Of a DNA stretch of 46,356 nucleotides, positions 23,094-30,867 are shown in pieces (the stretch's first letter is position 1; the number at the start of each line of letters is the position of its first letter). Made by a program: the position numbers and the translations under genes. This DNA is from JBDHRG01 sp039807445 (lineage in GTDB: Bacteria; Pseudomonadota; Gammaproteobacteria; Competibacterales; Competibacteraceae): assembly GCA_039807445.1 (NCBI GenBank), contig JBDHRG010000006.1, positions 1-46,356 on the forward strand. The letters run 5' to 3'. The notes beneath the pieces are model-generated. The model was not told the origin of the DNA and searched no databases. It saw only the letters and a list, made by a program, of their open reading frames with translations.

Positions 23094-24383
23094 TCAGCGC
23101 ACCGACTTCGCCGGCACGTCGCGGCGCGCGGCGCCGACGTAGAGCTGGCGCGGGCGGCCGATCTTCTTGGCCGGATCGCTGATCATTTCCATCCAGTGCG
23201 AGATCCAGCCGACGGTGCGCGCGATCGCGAACATCGGCGTGAACATCTCGACCGGGATGCCGAGCGCCTTGTAGATGATGCCCGAATAGAAGTCGACGTT
23301 CGGATAGAGCTTGCGCGCGACGAAGTATTCGTCGTTCAGCGCGATCTCCTCGAGGCGCATCGCCAGCTCCATGCGCGGGTCGTTGCCGTACTTGGCCAGC
23401 ACCTGCGCGCAGATGTCCTTGATGATCTTGGCGCGCGGGTCGAAGTTCTTGTAGACGCGGTGGCCGAAGCCCATCAGGCGTACGCCGCTGTTCTTGTCCT
23501 TGACCTTGTCGATGAAGCTGTCGATGTTCCGCACGTCGCCGATCTCGTCGAGCATGCGCAGCACCGCCTCGTTGGCACCGCCGTGCGCGGGTCCCCACAG
23601 GCAGGCGATGCCGGCGGCGATCGCGGCATACGGGTTGGTGTCGCTCGAACCGGCCAGGCGCACGGTCGAGGTCGAGGCGTTCTGTTCGTGGTCGGCGTGC
23701 AGCGTGAACAGCACGTCCAGTGCGCGCTCGGCGACCGGGTCGACCTCATAGTCTTCGCACGGTGTGGCGAACATCATGTGCAGCAGATTGCCGCAGTACG
23801 ACAGCTTGTTGCGCGGGAACATGAACGGCTGCGCGGCGTTGTGCTTGTAGCACGCGGCGGCGATCGTCGGCATCTTCGCGATCAGGCGGTGCGCTGTGAT
23901 CATGCGGTGTTCGGGATCGCGGATGTCGAGGTTGTCGTGGTAGAAGCCGGCCAGCGAGCCGACAACGCCCGTCATCATCGCCATCGGGTGGGCGTCGTAA
24001 TTGAAGCCGTCGAAGAACTTGCGCAGCTTGTCCTTCAGCATCGTGTGGCGCGAGATCGTCTGCCTGAAATCCTCCGACTGCGTGGCGTCTGGCAGCTCGC
24101 CGTTCAGCAGCAGGTAGCAGACGTCGAGGAAGGAGCAGTTCTCGGCCAGTTGCTCGATCGGGTAGCCGCGGTACAGCAGTTCGCCCTTGTCGCCGTCGAG
24201 GTAGGTGATCGCGCTCTTGGTCGAGGCGGTCGAAACGAAGCCGGGGTCGTAGGTGAAGTAGCCGAATTCCTTGTTCAGCGTGCCGATGTCCACCACGGGT
24301 TCGCCGTGCGTGGGGTAGTGGATCGGCATGTCGACGCTCTTGCCGGACGCATTGTCCTTCAGGGTGACAGTCGCATTAGACAT
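23094..24383 (-). CDS. gltA: Citrate synthase (type II)
   Basis: 429 residues. Condenses oxaloacetate and acetyl-CoA at the entry of the TCA cycle. The sequence has the N-terminal beta domain of the hexameric NADH-sensitive type II enzymes (SVDMPIHYPTHGEPVVDIGT), the catalytic-histidine region WGPAHGGANEAVLRML and the GFGHRVYKNFDPRAKIIK signature. An excellent ribosome-binding site, GGAGG, lies about 8 bases before the ATG. Confidence 0.97.
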   Translation of the reverse strand: MSNATVTLKDNASGKSVDMPIHYPTHGEPVVDIGTLNKEFGYFTYDPGFVSTASTKSAITYLDGDKGELLYRGYPIEQLAENCSFLDVCYLLLNGELPDATQSEDFRQTISRHTMLKDKLRKFFDGFNYDAHPMAMMTGVVGSLAGFYHDNLDIRDPEHRMITAHRLIAKMPTIAAACYKHNAAQPFMFPRNKLSYCGNLLHMMFATPCEDYEVDPVAERALDVLFTLHADHEQNASTSTVRLAGSSDTNPYAAIAAGIACLWGPAHGGANEAVLRMLDEIGDVRNIDSFIDKVKDKNSGVRLMGFGHRVYKNFDPRAKIIKDICAQVLAKYGNDPRMELAMRLEEIALNDEYFVARKLYPNVDFYSGIIYKALGIPVEMFTPMFAIARTVGWISHWMEMISDPAKKIGRPRQLYVGAARRDVPAKSVR

Positions 24384-24628
24384 TCGGCTACCTCCGTAAT
24401 CGGATTGGTCTTGTCGTCTCGACCCCGAGGGATATGTTACCTCCGGGCCGGGGTGGCGCTCGGCGAGCGCCGCGGCGAATCGCGACGGGAGCGATCGGGC
24501 GGGGCGATGGCTGGAAGCCGACCCCCCGGTTCCGTCCGTCCACCCCGCGGGTGGGCGGGATGGCGAGGTCAGCGTCCCGTCGAGAGCTCGCACGCGAGGT
24601 CCGCACGCATGCGGGAAAACCCTGACGG
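24384..24628 (-). other. Long structured 5' leader of gltA
   Basis: If the promoter at 24635-24663 is used, the gltA message begins near 24628 and carries about 245 untranslated bases. The leader is GC-rich and contains perfect short stems: GGCGCTC at 24455-24461 with GAGCGCC at 24465-24471, and CCACCC with GGGTGG around CGC near 24540-24555. No gene is seen. A regulatory role is possible but is only inferred from length and structure. Confidence 0.35.
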
Positions 24629-24634
24629 GCCGGG

Positions 24635-24663
24635 ATCATATCCCATGCCGGAAAGCGTGTCCT
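24635..24663 (-). promoter_or_regulatory. Candidate sigma-70 promoter of gltA
   Basis: On the minus strand AGGACA (24658-24663) and TATGAT (24635-24640) are 17 bases apart. The -35 matches consensus at 4 of 6 and the -10 at 5 of 6. The -10 overlaps a small palindrome, GGGAT with ATCCC at 24632-24644, which could be an operator. Confidence 0.5.
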
Positions 24664-24752
24664 GCCCTTTCGATCTCTCGATATGAAATCGGGACTGATT
24701 GTTCAGTTAATTGATTTAAAAAGAAAAAATAGGTGGTGGTTGAACCTTGCAG

Positions 24753-24788
24753 GCACAAAAAAGGCACCGCAAGGTGCCTTTTTTGTGC
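24753..24788. terminator. Bidirectional intrinsic terminator after rpmE2
   Basis: A perfect 16-base stem: 24753-24768 pairs with 24773-24788 around GCAA. The stem contains six A-T pairs, so the message ends in a T-run on either strand. It ends rpmE2 transcription on the minus strand and would also stop plus-strand transcripts. Confidence 0.9.
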
Positions 24789-24806
24789 AATGCGGAAAAG
24801 ACGGTT

Positions 24807-25055
24807 TCAGCCGGCCATGCCGTACTTGCGGCGGAAGCGGTCGACGCGACCGGCGGTGTCGACGATCTTCTGCTTGCCGGTGTAGAACGGGTGCGAGGCG
24901 CTGGAGACTTCGACCTTGACCAGCGGGTATTCCTTGCCATCGGTCCAGGTGATGGTTTCCTTGGTCTTGATCGTCGAGCGGGTCAGGAATGCGAAGTCCG
25001 CCGCGATGTCCTGGAACACCACCTCGCGGTACTGGGGATGGATGTCTTTCTTCAT
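24807..25055 (-). CDS. rpmE2: 50S ribosomal protein L31, type B (cysteine-free)
   Basis: 82 residues beginning MKKDIHPQYREVVFQDIAAD, the type B N-terminus. The zinc-binding cysteines of the standard L31 are absent and there is no cysteine in the protein, so it is the zinc-independent form, often made under zinc limitation where a zinc-type copy also exists. Whether a second L31 exists here cannot be seen. A start three codons upstream (MATMKK) is possible. It has its own promoter and terminator. Confidence 0.95.
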   Translation of the reverse strand: MKKDIHPQYREVVFQDIAADFAFLTRSTIKTKETITWTDGKEYPLVKVEVSSASHPFYTGKQKIVDTAGRVDRFRRKYGMAG

Positions 25056-25148
25056 GGTCGCCAAAACCCTGCTGCGTTAGCGCTCGGGGCGCCGCCGTCC
25101 GGCGTCGTCCTGGAATGGGTGCACCCGGAGGGCGCTCGAAAGGCGCGT

Positions 25149-25177
25149 ACTGTAATCCAGGCGGCCTCGGTGCGCAA
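25149..25177 (-). promoter_or_regulatory. Candidate promoter of rpmE2
   Basis: On the minus strand TTGCGC (25172-25177) and TACAGT (25149-25154) are 17 bases apart, giving a leader of about 87 bases before rpmE2. No clear Zur-type palindrome was noticed over it, although this was judged only by eye. Confidence 0.4.
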
Positions 25178-25198
25178 GCACGCCTGGTGCTGCGGGGC

Positions 25199-25227
25199 TT
25201 GCGGCTGATGCGTGCTTTGTGTATAAG
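25199..25227 (+). promoter_or_regulatory. Candidate promoter of rimO
   Basis: TTGCGG (25199-25204) and TATAAG (25222-25227) are 17 bases apart, with the -10 at 5 of 6 to consensus. It points to rimO and lies back to back with the rpmE2 promoter, the two -35 boxes only 21 bases apart, so one regulator could affect both. Confidence 0.45.
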
Positions 25228-25282
25228 CCGCGCACCATGGCAGTCAGCGCGACTGTAGCCAACCCCTTATCCCGGAAAGCAA

Positions 25283-26602
25283 ATGACCCTCCCCGAACCC
25301 AAGGTCGGTTTCGTCAGCCTCGGTTGCCCCAAGGCGCTGGTCGACTCCGAGCAGATCCTGACCCGGCTGCGTGCCGAGGGCTACGGCATTTCTCCGAGCT
25401 ACGACGGCGCCGATCTGGTGGTCGTCAACACCTGCGGCTTCATCGACGCTGCGGTGGCCGAGTCGCTCGACGCGATCGGCGAGGCGCTGGCCGAGAACGG
25501 CAAGGTGATCGTCACCGGCTGCCTGGGCGCCAAGCCGGAGAAGATCACCGAGGTGCACCCCAAGGTGCTGGCGGTGACCGGTCCGCACGCGCTGGAAGAG
25601 GTGATGGGCGCGGTGCATCGGCACCTGCCCAGGCCGCACGATCCGTTCACCGACCTGGTGCCGCCGGCCGGCATCAAGCTGACGCCGCGCCACTACGCCT
25701 ATCTGAAGATTTCGGAGGGCTGCAATCACCGCTGCGCGTTCTGCATCATCCCGCACCTGCGCGGCGATCTGGTCAGCCGCCCCGTGGGTGACGTGATGCA
25801 GGAAGCCGAGAACCTGGTCAAGGCCGGGGTCAAGGAGCTGCTGGTGATCTCGCAGGATACCAGCGCCTACGGCGTCGACCTGCGCTACCGCACCGGCTTC
25901 TGGCAGGGTCGGCCGCTGAAGACGCACATGAATGCGCTGGCCGAGGCGCTCGGCTCGCTCGGGGTCTGGGTGCGCATGCACTACGTCTATCCGTATCCGC
26001 ACGTCGACGAGCTCATCCCGCTGATGGCCGAGGGCAGGATCCTGCCCTACCTCGACGTACCGCTGCAGCACGCCAGCCCGCGCGTGCTGAAGGCGATGAA
26101 GCGCCCGGCCAACGCCGAGGACACGCTCGCGCGCATCCGCCGCTGGCGTGAGCTCTGCCCCGACATCACGCTGCGCAGCACCTTCATCGTCGGCTTCCCG
26201 GGCGAAACCGAGGACGACTTCGAGCAGTTGCTAGCCTTCCTCGACGAAGCCGAGCTCGACCGCGTCGGCTGCTTCGCCTATTCGCCGGTCGAAGGCGCAC
26301 CGGCCAACGACCTGCCCGGTGCGGTACCCGAAGAGCTCAAGCAGGAGCGCCTCGAACGCTTCATGGCGCTGCAGGCCGAAATCAGCGCCGAAAAGCTGGC
26401 GCGCAAGATCGGCCGCGAGCTCGCCGTGCTGGTCGATGGCCTCGACGAAGAGGGGCGCGCGATCGCCCGCTCGAGCGCCGACGCGCCGGAGATCGACGGC
26501 GTGGTCGTGATCGAGGACGGCACCGCGCTGAAGGCCGGCGAATTCGCCCGCGCGCGCATCACCGGCGGCGACGCGCACGACCTCTACGCGCAGCACGTCT
26601 GA
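25283..26602 (+). CDS. rimO: Ribosomal protein S12 methylthiotransferase
   Basis: 439 residues. A radical-SAM enzyme that adds a methylthio group to the conserved aspartate of ribosomal protein S12. The N-terminal UPF0004 domain holds its cluster cysteines C15 (SLGCPK), C51 (NTCGF) and C80 (TGCLG). The radical-SAM motif CNHRCAFC supplies C147, C151 and C154. A TRAM domain ends the protein (about 370-435). It belongs to RimO rather than MiaB by the GCPKALVDSE opening. Confidence 0.97.
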   Translation: MTLPEPKVGFVSLGCPKALVDSEQILTRLRAEGYGISPSYDGADLVVVNTCGFIDAAVAESLDAIGEALAENGKVIVTGCLGAKPEKITEVHPKVLAVTGPHALEEVMGAVHRHLPRPHDPFTDLVPPAGIKLTPRHYAYLKISEGCNHRCAFCIIPHLRGDLVSRPVGDVMQEAENLVKAGVKELLVISQDTSAYGVDLRYRTGFWQGRPLKTHMNALAEALGSLGVWVRMHYVYPYPHVDELIPLMAEGRILPYLDVPLQHASPRVLKAMKRPANAEDTLARIRRWRELCPDITLRSTFIVGFPGETEDDFEQLLAFLDEAELDRVGCFAYSPVEGAPANDLPGAVPEELKQERLERFMALQAEISAEKLARKIGRELAVLVDGLDEEGRAIARSSADAPEIDGVVVIEDGTALKAGEFARARITGGDAHDLYAQHV

Positions 26603-26611
26603 GGACGAAAC

Positions 26612-26662
26612 AGGTGCGAGGCAGAAGGAGCATCGAATGCTCGCGCCTTTGTTTCTGGCGCC
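26612..26662. repeat. Degenerate 7-phased hairpin between rimO and the Rof-like gene
   Basis: GAGCAT at 26628-26633 pairs perfectly with ATGCTC at 26637-26642. Outer parts are only partly complementary. GG recurs at 7-base steps in the left arm (from 26613), so this resembles a decayed member of the heptamer array family, but the match is weak. It stands between convergent genes and could act as a transcription end. Confidence 0.4.
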
Positions 26663-26902
26663 TCAAAGGAAATCGACCCGCACGATGCGGTCGAGCCGTA
26701 GGCTCAGCGGTGCGCCGGCGAGGGTGTCGGCGAGCAGGTATTCGCAGTGCTCGTGGGTGCGCAGGTCGCGCGGACGCACGGTCTTGAGGTGGGTGACGCC
26801 CGCCTCGTCGCGCCACGCCAGCCGCAGCGTCTGGCGGTGCATGATCGCGAGCTCGTAGCGGCTATACAGCTCGCAGTCTATGGGCTCGTAAGCATCGGAC
26901 AT
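26663..26902 (-). CDS. rof: Rho-binding antiterminator (Rof/YaeO-like)
   Basis: 79 residues. The opening MSDAYEPIDCELYSRYELA parallels E. coli Rof (MNDTYQPINCDDYDNLELA), and the centre HCEYLLADTLAGAPLSLRLD matches its NVEYLVV...LRLDKI region. E. coli Rof binds Rho near its primary RNA site and blocks termination. The fold is a small Sm-like barrel. The ATG at 26902 is taken since longer frames lose similarity. Last gene of the rph group on the minus strand. Confidence 0.8.
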   Translation of the reverse strand: MSDAYEPIDCELYSRYELAIMHRQTLRLAWRDEAGVTHLKTVRPRDLRTHEHCEYLLADTLAGAPLSLRLDRIVRVDFL

Positions 26903-26990
26903 GAGGCACCTCGCCGCCAGCGCTCCGCCGGCATCGGTGACGCATCCCTGAGCGCAGCTTAGGCACGCGCCGTGGCCGGCGGCAAGCCGT

Positions 26991-27179
26991 TCAGTCGTCG
27001 TCGCGGCGGGCTTCCAGCGAGATCTCGCCGTCCGGCGCCAGCCGCAGCCGCAGCTCGATCGGCCGGCAGCACACCGGGCAATCCTCGATGTAGTCGGCGT
27101 CGCCGGCCGAGGTGTCGACCGCGGTCTCGAAGGGTTCACCGCAGTACGGGCATCCGACCGTCACCGTCTCCTGCATCAT
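26991..27179 (-). CDS. CPXCG-motif cysteine-rich zinc protein
   Basis: 62 residues. Two cysteine pairs, C10/C13 in VGCPYCGEPF and C34/C37 in EDCPVCCRPIEL, would bind one zinc. Such small CPXCG proteins are widespread in gammaproteobacteria and their function is unknown. The gene overlaps the hemW stop (ATGA at 27176-27179); an immediately following ATG gives one residue less. It is probably translated from the hemW message. Confidence 0.85.
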   Translation of the reverse strand: MMQETVTVGCPYCGEPFETAVDTSAGDADYIEDCPVCCRPIELRLRLAPDGEISLEARRDDD

Positions 27180-28345
27180 CGCGCCTGCTCCGGCACGAAG
27201 CGCTCGAGCACGTCGTTGAGGAAGCGCAGGCCGCACTCGGTGGGGCGCAGTACGGCGGGATCGGCGTCGAGCAAACCCTGGTCGCGCAGCCGCGCGAGCG
27301 TAGGCTCGATCGTCTCGATGGGCAGGCCGGTGCGCCCGGTGAAGCGCGCCGTCGGCACGCCGTCGACCAGGCGCAGCGCGTTCAGCATGAACTCGAACGG
27401 CAGTTCGGCTTCGGTCACGGCAGCGTCGCCGCCGTAGCCGGCCGGCGTGCCGGCGTGGGCGAGGTAGTCGTGCGGGTGCTTGAGCTTCCAGGTGCGGCGG
27501 ATCGCACCGCTCGCCGGGTCGCTGAGCTTGCCGTGCGCGCCGGCACCGATGCCGAGGTAGTCGCCGAACTCCCAGTAGTTCAGGTTGTGGCGGCAGCGGA
27601 AGCCCGCGCGTGCATAGGCCGAGACTTCGTACTGGGCGTAGCCACGCGCGGCGAGCCGCATTTGGCAGGCCTCCTGCATCGCCCAGGCGGCGTCGTCCTC
27701 GGGCAACTCGGGCGGGTAGCGGTGGAACAGTGTGTTCGGTTCGAGCGTCAGCTGGTAATGCGAGATATGCGCTGGTTCGAGGTCGGTCGCGGTCGCAACA
27801 TCGGCGAGCGCCTGCTCGAGGTCTTGCCCCGGCAGACCGAACATCAGGTCGAGGTTGAAGTTGTCGAGGCCGGCCGCGTGCGCGGCTTCCGCGGCGCGGA
27901 TCGCCTCGCGGCGACCGTGGATGCGCCCGAGCCTGCCGAGGTGGTGATCGTCGAAGCTCTGGACGCCGATCGACAGCCGGCTGACGCCCGCGGCGCGGAA
28001 CTCGGCGAACTTCGCCGCCTCGACGGTGCCAGGGTTGGCTTCGAGCGTCACCTCGAGCGCCGGGAGCAGCGCCAGCCGCGCGCGCAGCCCGGCGAGCAGG
28101 CGGTCGAGCGCCTCGGTCGAGAACAGGCTCGGCGTGCCGCCGCCGATGAACACCGATTCGATCCGCCGGCCCCAGATGCGCGGCAGCTCGGCCTCGAGGT
28201 CGGCGAGCAGCGCATCGACGTAGGCGGTTTCGGGGATGGCGCCGCGCGCCTCGTGCGAATTGAAATCGCAGTACGGGCACTTGCGCACGCACCAGGGGAT
28301 GTGGGCGTACAGCGCGAGCGGGATGGCTTCGGTGAGGATCGGCAC
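27176..28345 (-). CDS. hemW: Heme chaperone HemW (radical-SAM, coproporphyrinogen III oxidase-like)
   Basis: 389 residues with GTG start. The radical-SAM cluster motif is CVRKCPYC (C19, C23, C26) and the sequence ends in the HemN C-terminal domain. It lacks the short extra N-terminal segment of true HemN, and as in E. coli it lies directly next to rdgB, so the heme-chaperone assignment is favoured over oxygen-independent coproporphyrinogen oxidase. It follows rdgB after 4 bases. Confidence 0.93.
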   Translation of the reverse strand: MPILTEAIPLALYAHIPWCVRKCPYCDFNSHEARGAIPETAYVDALLADLEAELPRIWGRRIESVFIGGGTPSLFSTEALDRLLAGLRARLALLPALEVTLEANPGTVEAAKFAEFRAAGVSRLSIGVQSFDDHHLGRLGRIHGRREAIRAAEAAHAAGLDNFNLDLMFGLPGQDLEQALADVATATDLEPAHISHYQLTLEPNTLFHRYPPELPEDDAAWAMQEACQMRLAARGYAQYEVSAYARAGFRCRHNLNYWEFGDYLGIGAGAHGKLSDPASGAIRRTWKLKHPHDYLAHAGTPAGYGGDAAVTEAELPFEFMLNALRLVDGVPTARFTGRTGLPIETIEPTLARLRDQGLLDADPAVLRPTECGLRFLNDVLERFVPEQAR

Positions 28346-28349
28346 GGCG

Positions 28350-28979
28350 TCACCCGATCAGTGCCTCGAGCTGCGCGCGCAAGGCGGCGAGCGCGCGGCC
28401 GCGGTGGCTGAGGCGGTTCTTCAGCGCCGGCTCGAGCTCGGCGGCGGTCCGCCCGAGCTCGGGAAGCCAGAACACCGGGTCGTAGCCGAAGCCGTGCTCG
28501 CCGCGCGGTGCGGCGAGCACGCGGCCTTCCCAGGCAGCCTGGCAGATCAGCGGCGTCGGGTCCTCGGCGTGACGCATGTACACCAGCACGCACTGGTAGC
28601 GTGCGCCGCGCTCGGCCTCGGGCACCAGGCGCAGCACGTCGATCAGCTTGTCGAGGTTGGCGCGGTCGCCCGCGCCGGGGCCGGCGTAGCGCGCCGAGTA
28701 GATGCCGGGGGCGCCGTTCAGCGCGTCGACCTCGATGCCCGAGTCGTCGGCGATCGCCGCCAGCCCGGTGTGGCGCGCGGCGTTGCGCGCCTTCAGGATC
28801 GCGTTCTCGACGAAGCTCAGCCCCGTTTCCTCGGCTTCGGGCACGCCGAGGGCCGACTGCGGCAGTACCGCCACGCCGAGCTCGGCGAGCAGCGTCTCCA
28901 GCTCGCGCACCTTGCCGGGGTTGCCGGTGGCCAAGACGACTGAGGGGTGAGGAGTGAGGGGTGAGGGGTACGCAGTCAT
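28350..28979 (-). CDS. rdgB: dITP/XTP pyrophosphatase
   Basis: 209 residues. Removes non-canonical purine nucleotides (dITP, XTP) from the pool. Family marks are VVLATGNPGKVRELE, ETGLSFVENAILKARNAA, ADDSGIEVDALNGAPGIYSA and EHGFGYDPVFWLPELG. The first 13 residues (MTAYPSPLTPHPS) are not part of the family and are encoded by a 7-base repeat array. The ATG at 28979 has AAGGTG 6-11 bases upstream, and no ATG or GTG lies at the family start, so this start is preferred. Confidence 0.93.
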   Translation of the reverse strand: MTAYPSPLTPHPSVVLATGNPGKVRELETLLAELGVAVLPQSALGVPEAEETGLSFVENAILKARNAARHTGLAAIADDSGIEVDALNGAPGIYSARYAGPGAGDRANLDKLIDVLRLVPEAERGARYQCVLVYMRHAEDPTPLICQAAWEGRVLAAPRGEHGFGYDPVFWLPELGRTAAELEPALKNRLSHRGRALAALRAQLEALIG

Positions 28980-29064
28980 GGGCTCACCTTGAGTTTCCGG
29001 GATGGCTCGTTTCTCAGAGAGAGAGAGAGAAGACAAGGGGAGCTCCTCACCCCTGACCCCTTAC
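28941..29064. repeat. 7-base-phased inverted repeat spanning the rdgB start and rph stop
   Basis: Four heptamers of the form TGAGGRG run from 28941 to 28968 inside the rdgB N-terminus. The complementary arm, TCCTCAC, CCCTGAC and CCCTTAC, runs from 29044 to 29064 and contains the rph stop codon. The intervening 75 bases hold the rdgB ribosome-binding site and start and an AG dinucleotide run at 29016-29032. Pairing of the arms would place the rdgB start in a loop. Confidence 0.8.
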
Positions 29065-29783
29065 CGTCCCACATCCAGCGCTTCGCGCTGCTTGGCGAAC
29101 AGCTCGGCGATGCCGCTGCGCGCGAGCTGGAGCATCGCCTCGAGCTCGTCCTGGCGGAAGGCGTGGCCTTCGGCGGTGCCCTGGATCTCGATGAAGGCGC
29201 CGGCGTCGTTCATGACCACGTTCATGTCGGTCTCGGCATCGGAGTCTTCGGCGTAGTCGAGGTCGAGCACCGGCTCACCGCGGTAGATGCCGACCGACAC
29301 CGAGGCGACCTGGCCGTGCAGCGGGTTGCGCTTGAGGTTGCGGCTCGCCATCAGCCGGCGGATCGCATCGGCGAGCGCGACGTAGCTGCCGGTGATCGAT
29401 GCGGTGCGGGTGCCACCGTCGGCCTGGATCACGTCGCAGTCGAGCGTGATCGTGCGCTCGCCGAGCGCCTCGAGGTCGATCGTCGCGCGCAGCGCGCGGC
29501 CGATCAGCCGCTGGATCTCCATCGTGCGGCCGGTCTGCTTGCCCTTGGCCGCCTCGCGGTGGGTGCGCGAATGCGTCGCGCGCGGCAGCATGCCGTACTC
29601 GGCGGTGATCCAGCCCTGGCCCTTGCCCTTCAGGAAGACCGGCACGCGCTCCTCGAGGCTGGCCGTGCAGATCACCTTGGTGTCGCCGAACTCGACCAGC
29701 ACCGACCCTTCCGCATGCTTGGTGAACTGGCGCGTGATGCGGATCGGGCGCAGGGCGTCGGGGGCTCGGCCGCTGGGTCGCAT
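29061..29783 (-). CDS. rph: Ribonuclease PH
   Basis: 240 residues. A phosphate-dependent 3'-5' exoribonuclease that matures tRNA 3' ends. Recognisable parts are RPSGRAPDALRPIRITRQF, SLEERVPVFLKGKGQGWITA, the phosphate-binding THSRTHREAAKGKQTGRT and DCDVIQADGGTRTASITG. First gene of a minus-strand group rph, rdgB, hemW, CPXCG, rof. An extended -10 promoter lies just upstream. Confidence 0.97.
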   Translation of the reverse strand: MRPSGRAPDALRPIRITRQFTKHAEGSVLVEFGDTKVICTASLEERVPVFLKGKGQGWITAEYGMLPRATHSRTHREAAKGKQTGRTMEIQRLIGRALRATIDLEALGERTITLDCDVIQADGGTRTASITGSYVALADAIRRLMASRNLKRNPLHGQVASVSVGIYRGEPVLDLDYAEDSDAETDMNVVMNDAGAFIEIQGTAEGHAFRQDELEAMLQLARSGIAELFAKQREALDVGR

Positions 29784-29816
29784 GGGCTCGTCCTGTGTCT
29801 CGTGAGGTGATCGCGC

Positions 29817-29825
29817 AGTATACCA
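29817..29825 (-). promoter_or_regulatory. Extended -10 promoter of rph
   Basis: On the minus strand TGGTATACT (29817-29825) is an extended -10 element with a -10 of TATACT (5 of 6). No TTG-type -35 lies 16-18 bases upstream, as is common for this promoter class. Transcription would begin near 29810, about 27 bases before the rph start. Confidence 0.45.
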
Positions 29826-29917
29826 GAGGCTCCGGCACCGGCGGCGGTTCCGCCGGGGCGTGGGGGTGGCTTACCATGGCGCCCTTTCCCGTCCGCCGAA
29901 CGTCCCGAGGAGCCGCG

Positions 29918-30784
29918 ATGATCCGCAGCATGACTGCCTTCGCCCGCTGTGAGCGCCAGACCCCCGAAGGCTTGATCGCCTGGGAAATCCGCACGGTCAA
30001 CCACCGTTTCCTCGAGGTTTCGACGCGGATGCCGGAGTCGCTGCGCGCCCTCGAGCTCGCGGTGCGCGAACGCATCCAGGCGCGGCTGGGGCGCGGCAAG
30101 GTCGACTGCGGACTGCGCTTCGTGCCGGTGACGGCGGGTTCGGCCGAGCTGTCGCTGAACCGGCCGCTGGCCGAGCGCCTGCTCGGGCTGGCCTGCGAGC
30201 TCGAGGGGCTGATGGGGCCGGGCACCGGCCTGCGGCTGGTCGACGTGCTGCGCTGGCCGGGCGTGGTCAGCGAGCCCGAGCAGGACCTCGATGCGCTCCA
30301 GCCGGCGGTGCTGGCGGTGCTCGACGAAGTGCTGGCCGAGCTGGTCGAGATGCGCGCCCGCGAAGGCGCGCGCATCACCGAGATGCTGCGTACTCGCTGC
30401 GACGCGATCGCCGAGCAAGTCGCGGCGGTGCGCGCGCGACGGCCCGAGGTGGTCGCGCGGCTGCGCGAAAAGCTGTACGCGCGCTTCAACGACCTGCCGG
30501 TGCAGCCCGACCCGCACCGCCTCGAACAGGAGATGGTGATCGTCGCGCAGCGCATGGACATCGAGGAAGAGCTCGACCGGCTCGATTCGCACCTGGCCGA
30601 GATCGGCGACGTGCTCGGGCGCAAGGAGCCGGTCGGCCGCCGGCTCGACTTCCTGATGCAAGAGCTCAACCGCGAGGCCAACACGCTGTCGTCGAAGTCG
30701 GCCGATACCGAGACCACGCGCGCCGGCGTCGAGCTCAAGGTGCTGATCGAGCAGATGCGCGAGCAGATCCAGAATATCGAATGA
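29918..30784 (+). CDS. yicC: YicC-family endoribonuclease
   Basis: 288 residues. N-terminal YicC domain beginning MIRSMTAFARCERQTPEG with WEIRTVNHRFLEVSTRMPE, and C-terminal DUF1732 domain with RMDIEEELDRLDSHLAEI and RLDFLMQELNREANTLSSK. E. coli YicC is a hexameric endoribonuclease reported to promote decay of the RyhB small RNA. It is divergent from rph as in many proteobacteria, with AGGAG upstream of the ATG. A 7-base repeat array begins 5 bases after the stop. Confidence 0.95.
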   Translation: MIRSMTAFARCERQTPEGLIAWEIRTVNHRFLEVSTRMPESLRALELAVRERIQARLGRGKVDCGLRFVPVTAGSAELSLNRPLAERLLGLACELEGLMGPGTGLRLVDVLRWPGVVSEPEQDLDALQPAVLAVLDEVLAELVEMRAREGARITEMLRTRCDAIAEQVAAVRARRPEVVARLREKLYARFNDLPVQPDPHRLEQEMVIVAQRMDIEEELDRLDSHLAEIGDVLGRKEPVGRRLDFLMQELNREANTLSSKSADTETTRAGVELKVLIEQMREQIQNIE

Positions 30785-30788
30785 CGGG

Positions 30789-30859
30789 GATGGGTGAGCA
30801 GGGATGAGGAATGGGCGCCGGCCATCTTGCTCCCCATCCCCCATCCCCCATTCCCCGAG
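30789..30859. repeat. 7-base-phased inverted repeat array (GATGGGN / CCCCATY type)
   Basis: Four left-arm heptamers at 30789-30816 (for example GATGGGT, GATGAGG) face four right-arm heptamers at 30832-30859 (CCCCATC twice, CCCCATT, CCCCGAG). The loop between is about 15 bases. The whole unit fills the gap between yicC and gmk, ending 8 bases before the gmk start and supplying part of its ribosome-binding site (CGAGG). Confidence 0.85.
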
Positions 30860-30867
30860 GACAAGCC

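Noticed and set aside
24434..24640. Short open frames on both strands in the gltA leader
   Set aside because: Arginine- and proline-rich composition typical of non-coding GC-rich DNA, with no ribosome-binding site.
23094..24686. A long plus-strand open frame antisense to gltA
   Set aside because: Its length follows from the GC-rich codon pattern of gltA; no motif is present and gltA is certain.
29016..29032. AG dinucleotide run upstream of rdgB
   Set aside because: Short simple repeat outside the coding region; may be phase-variable in principle, but it is not placed in a frame or between promoter boxes.
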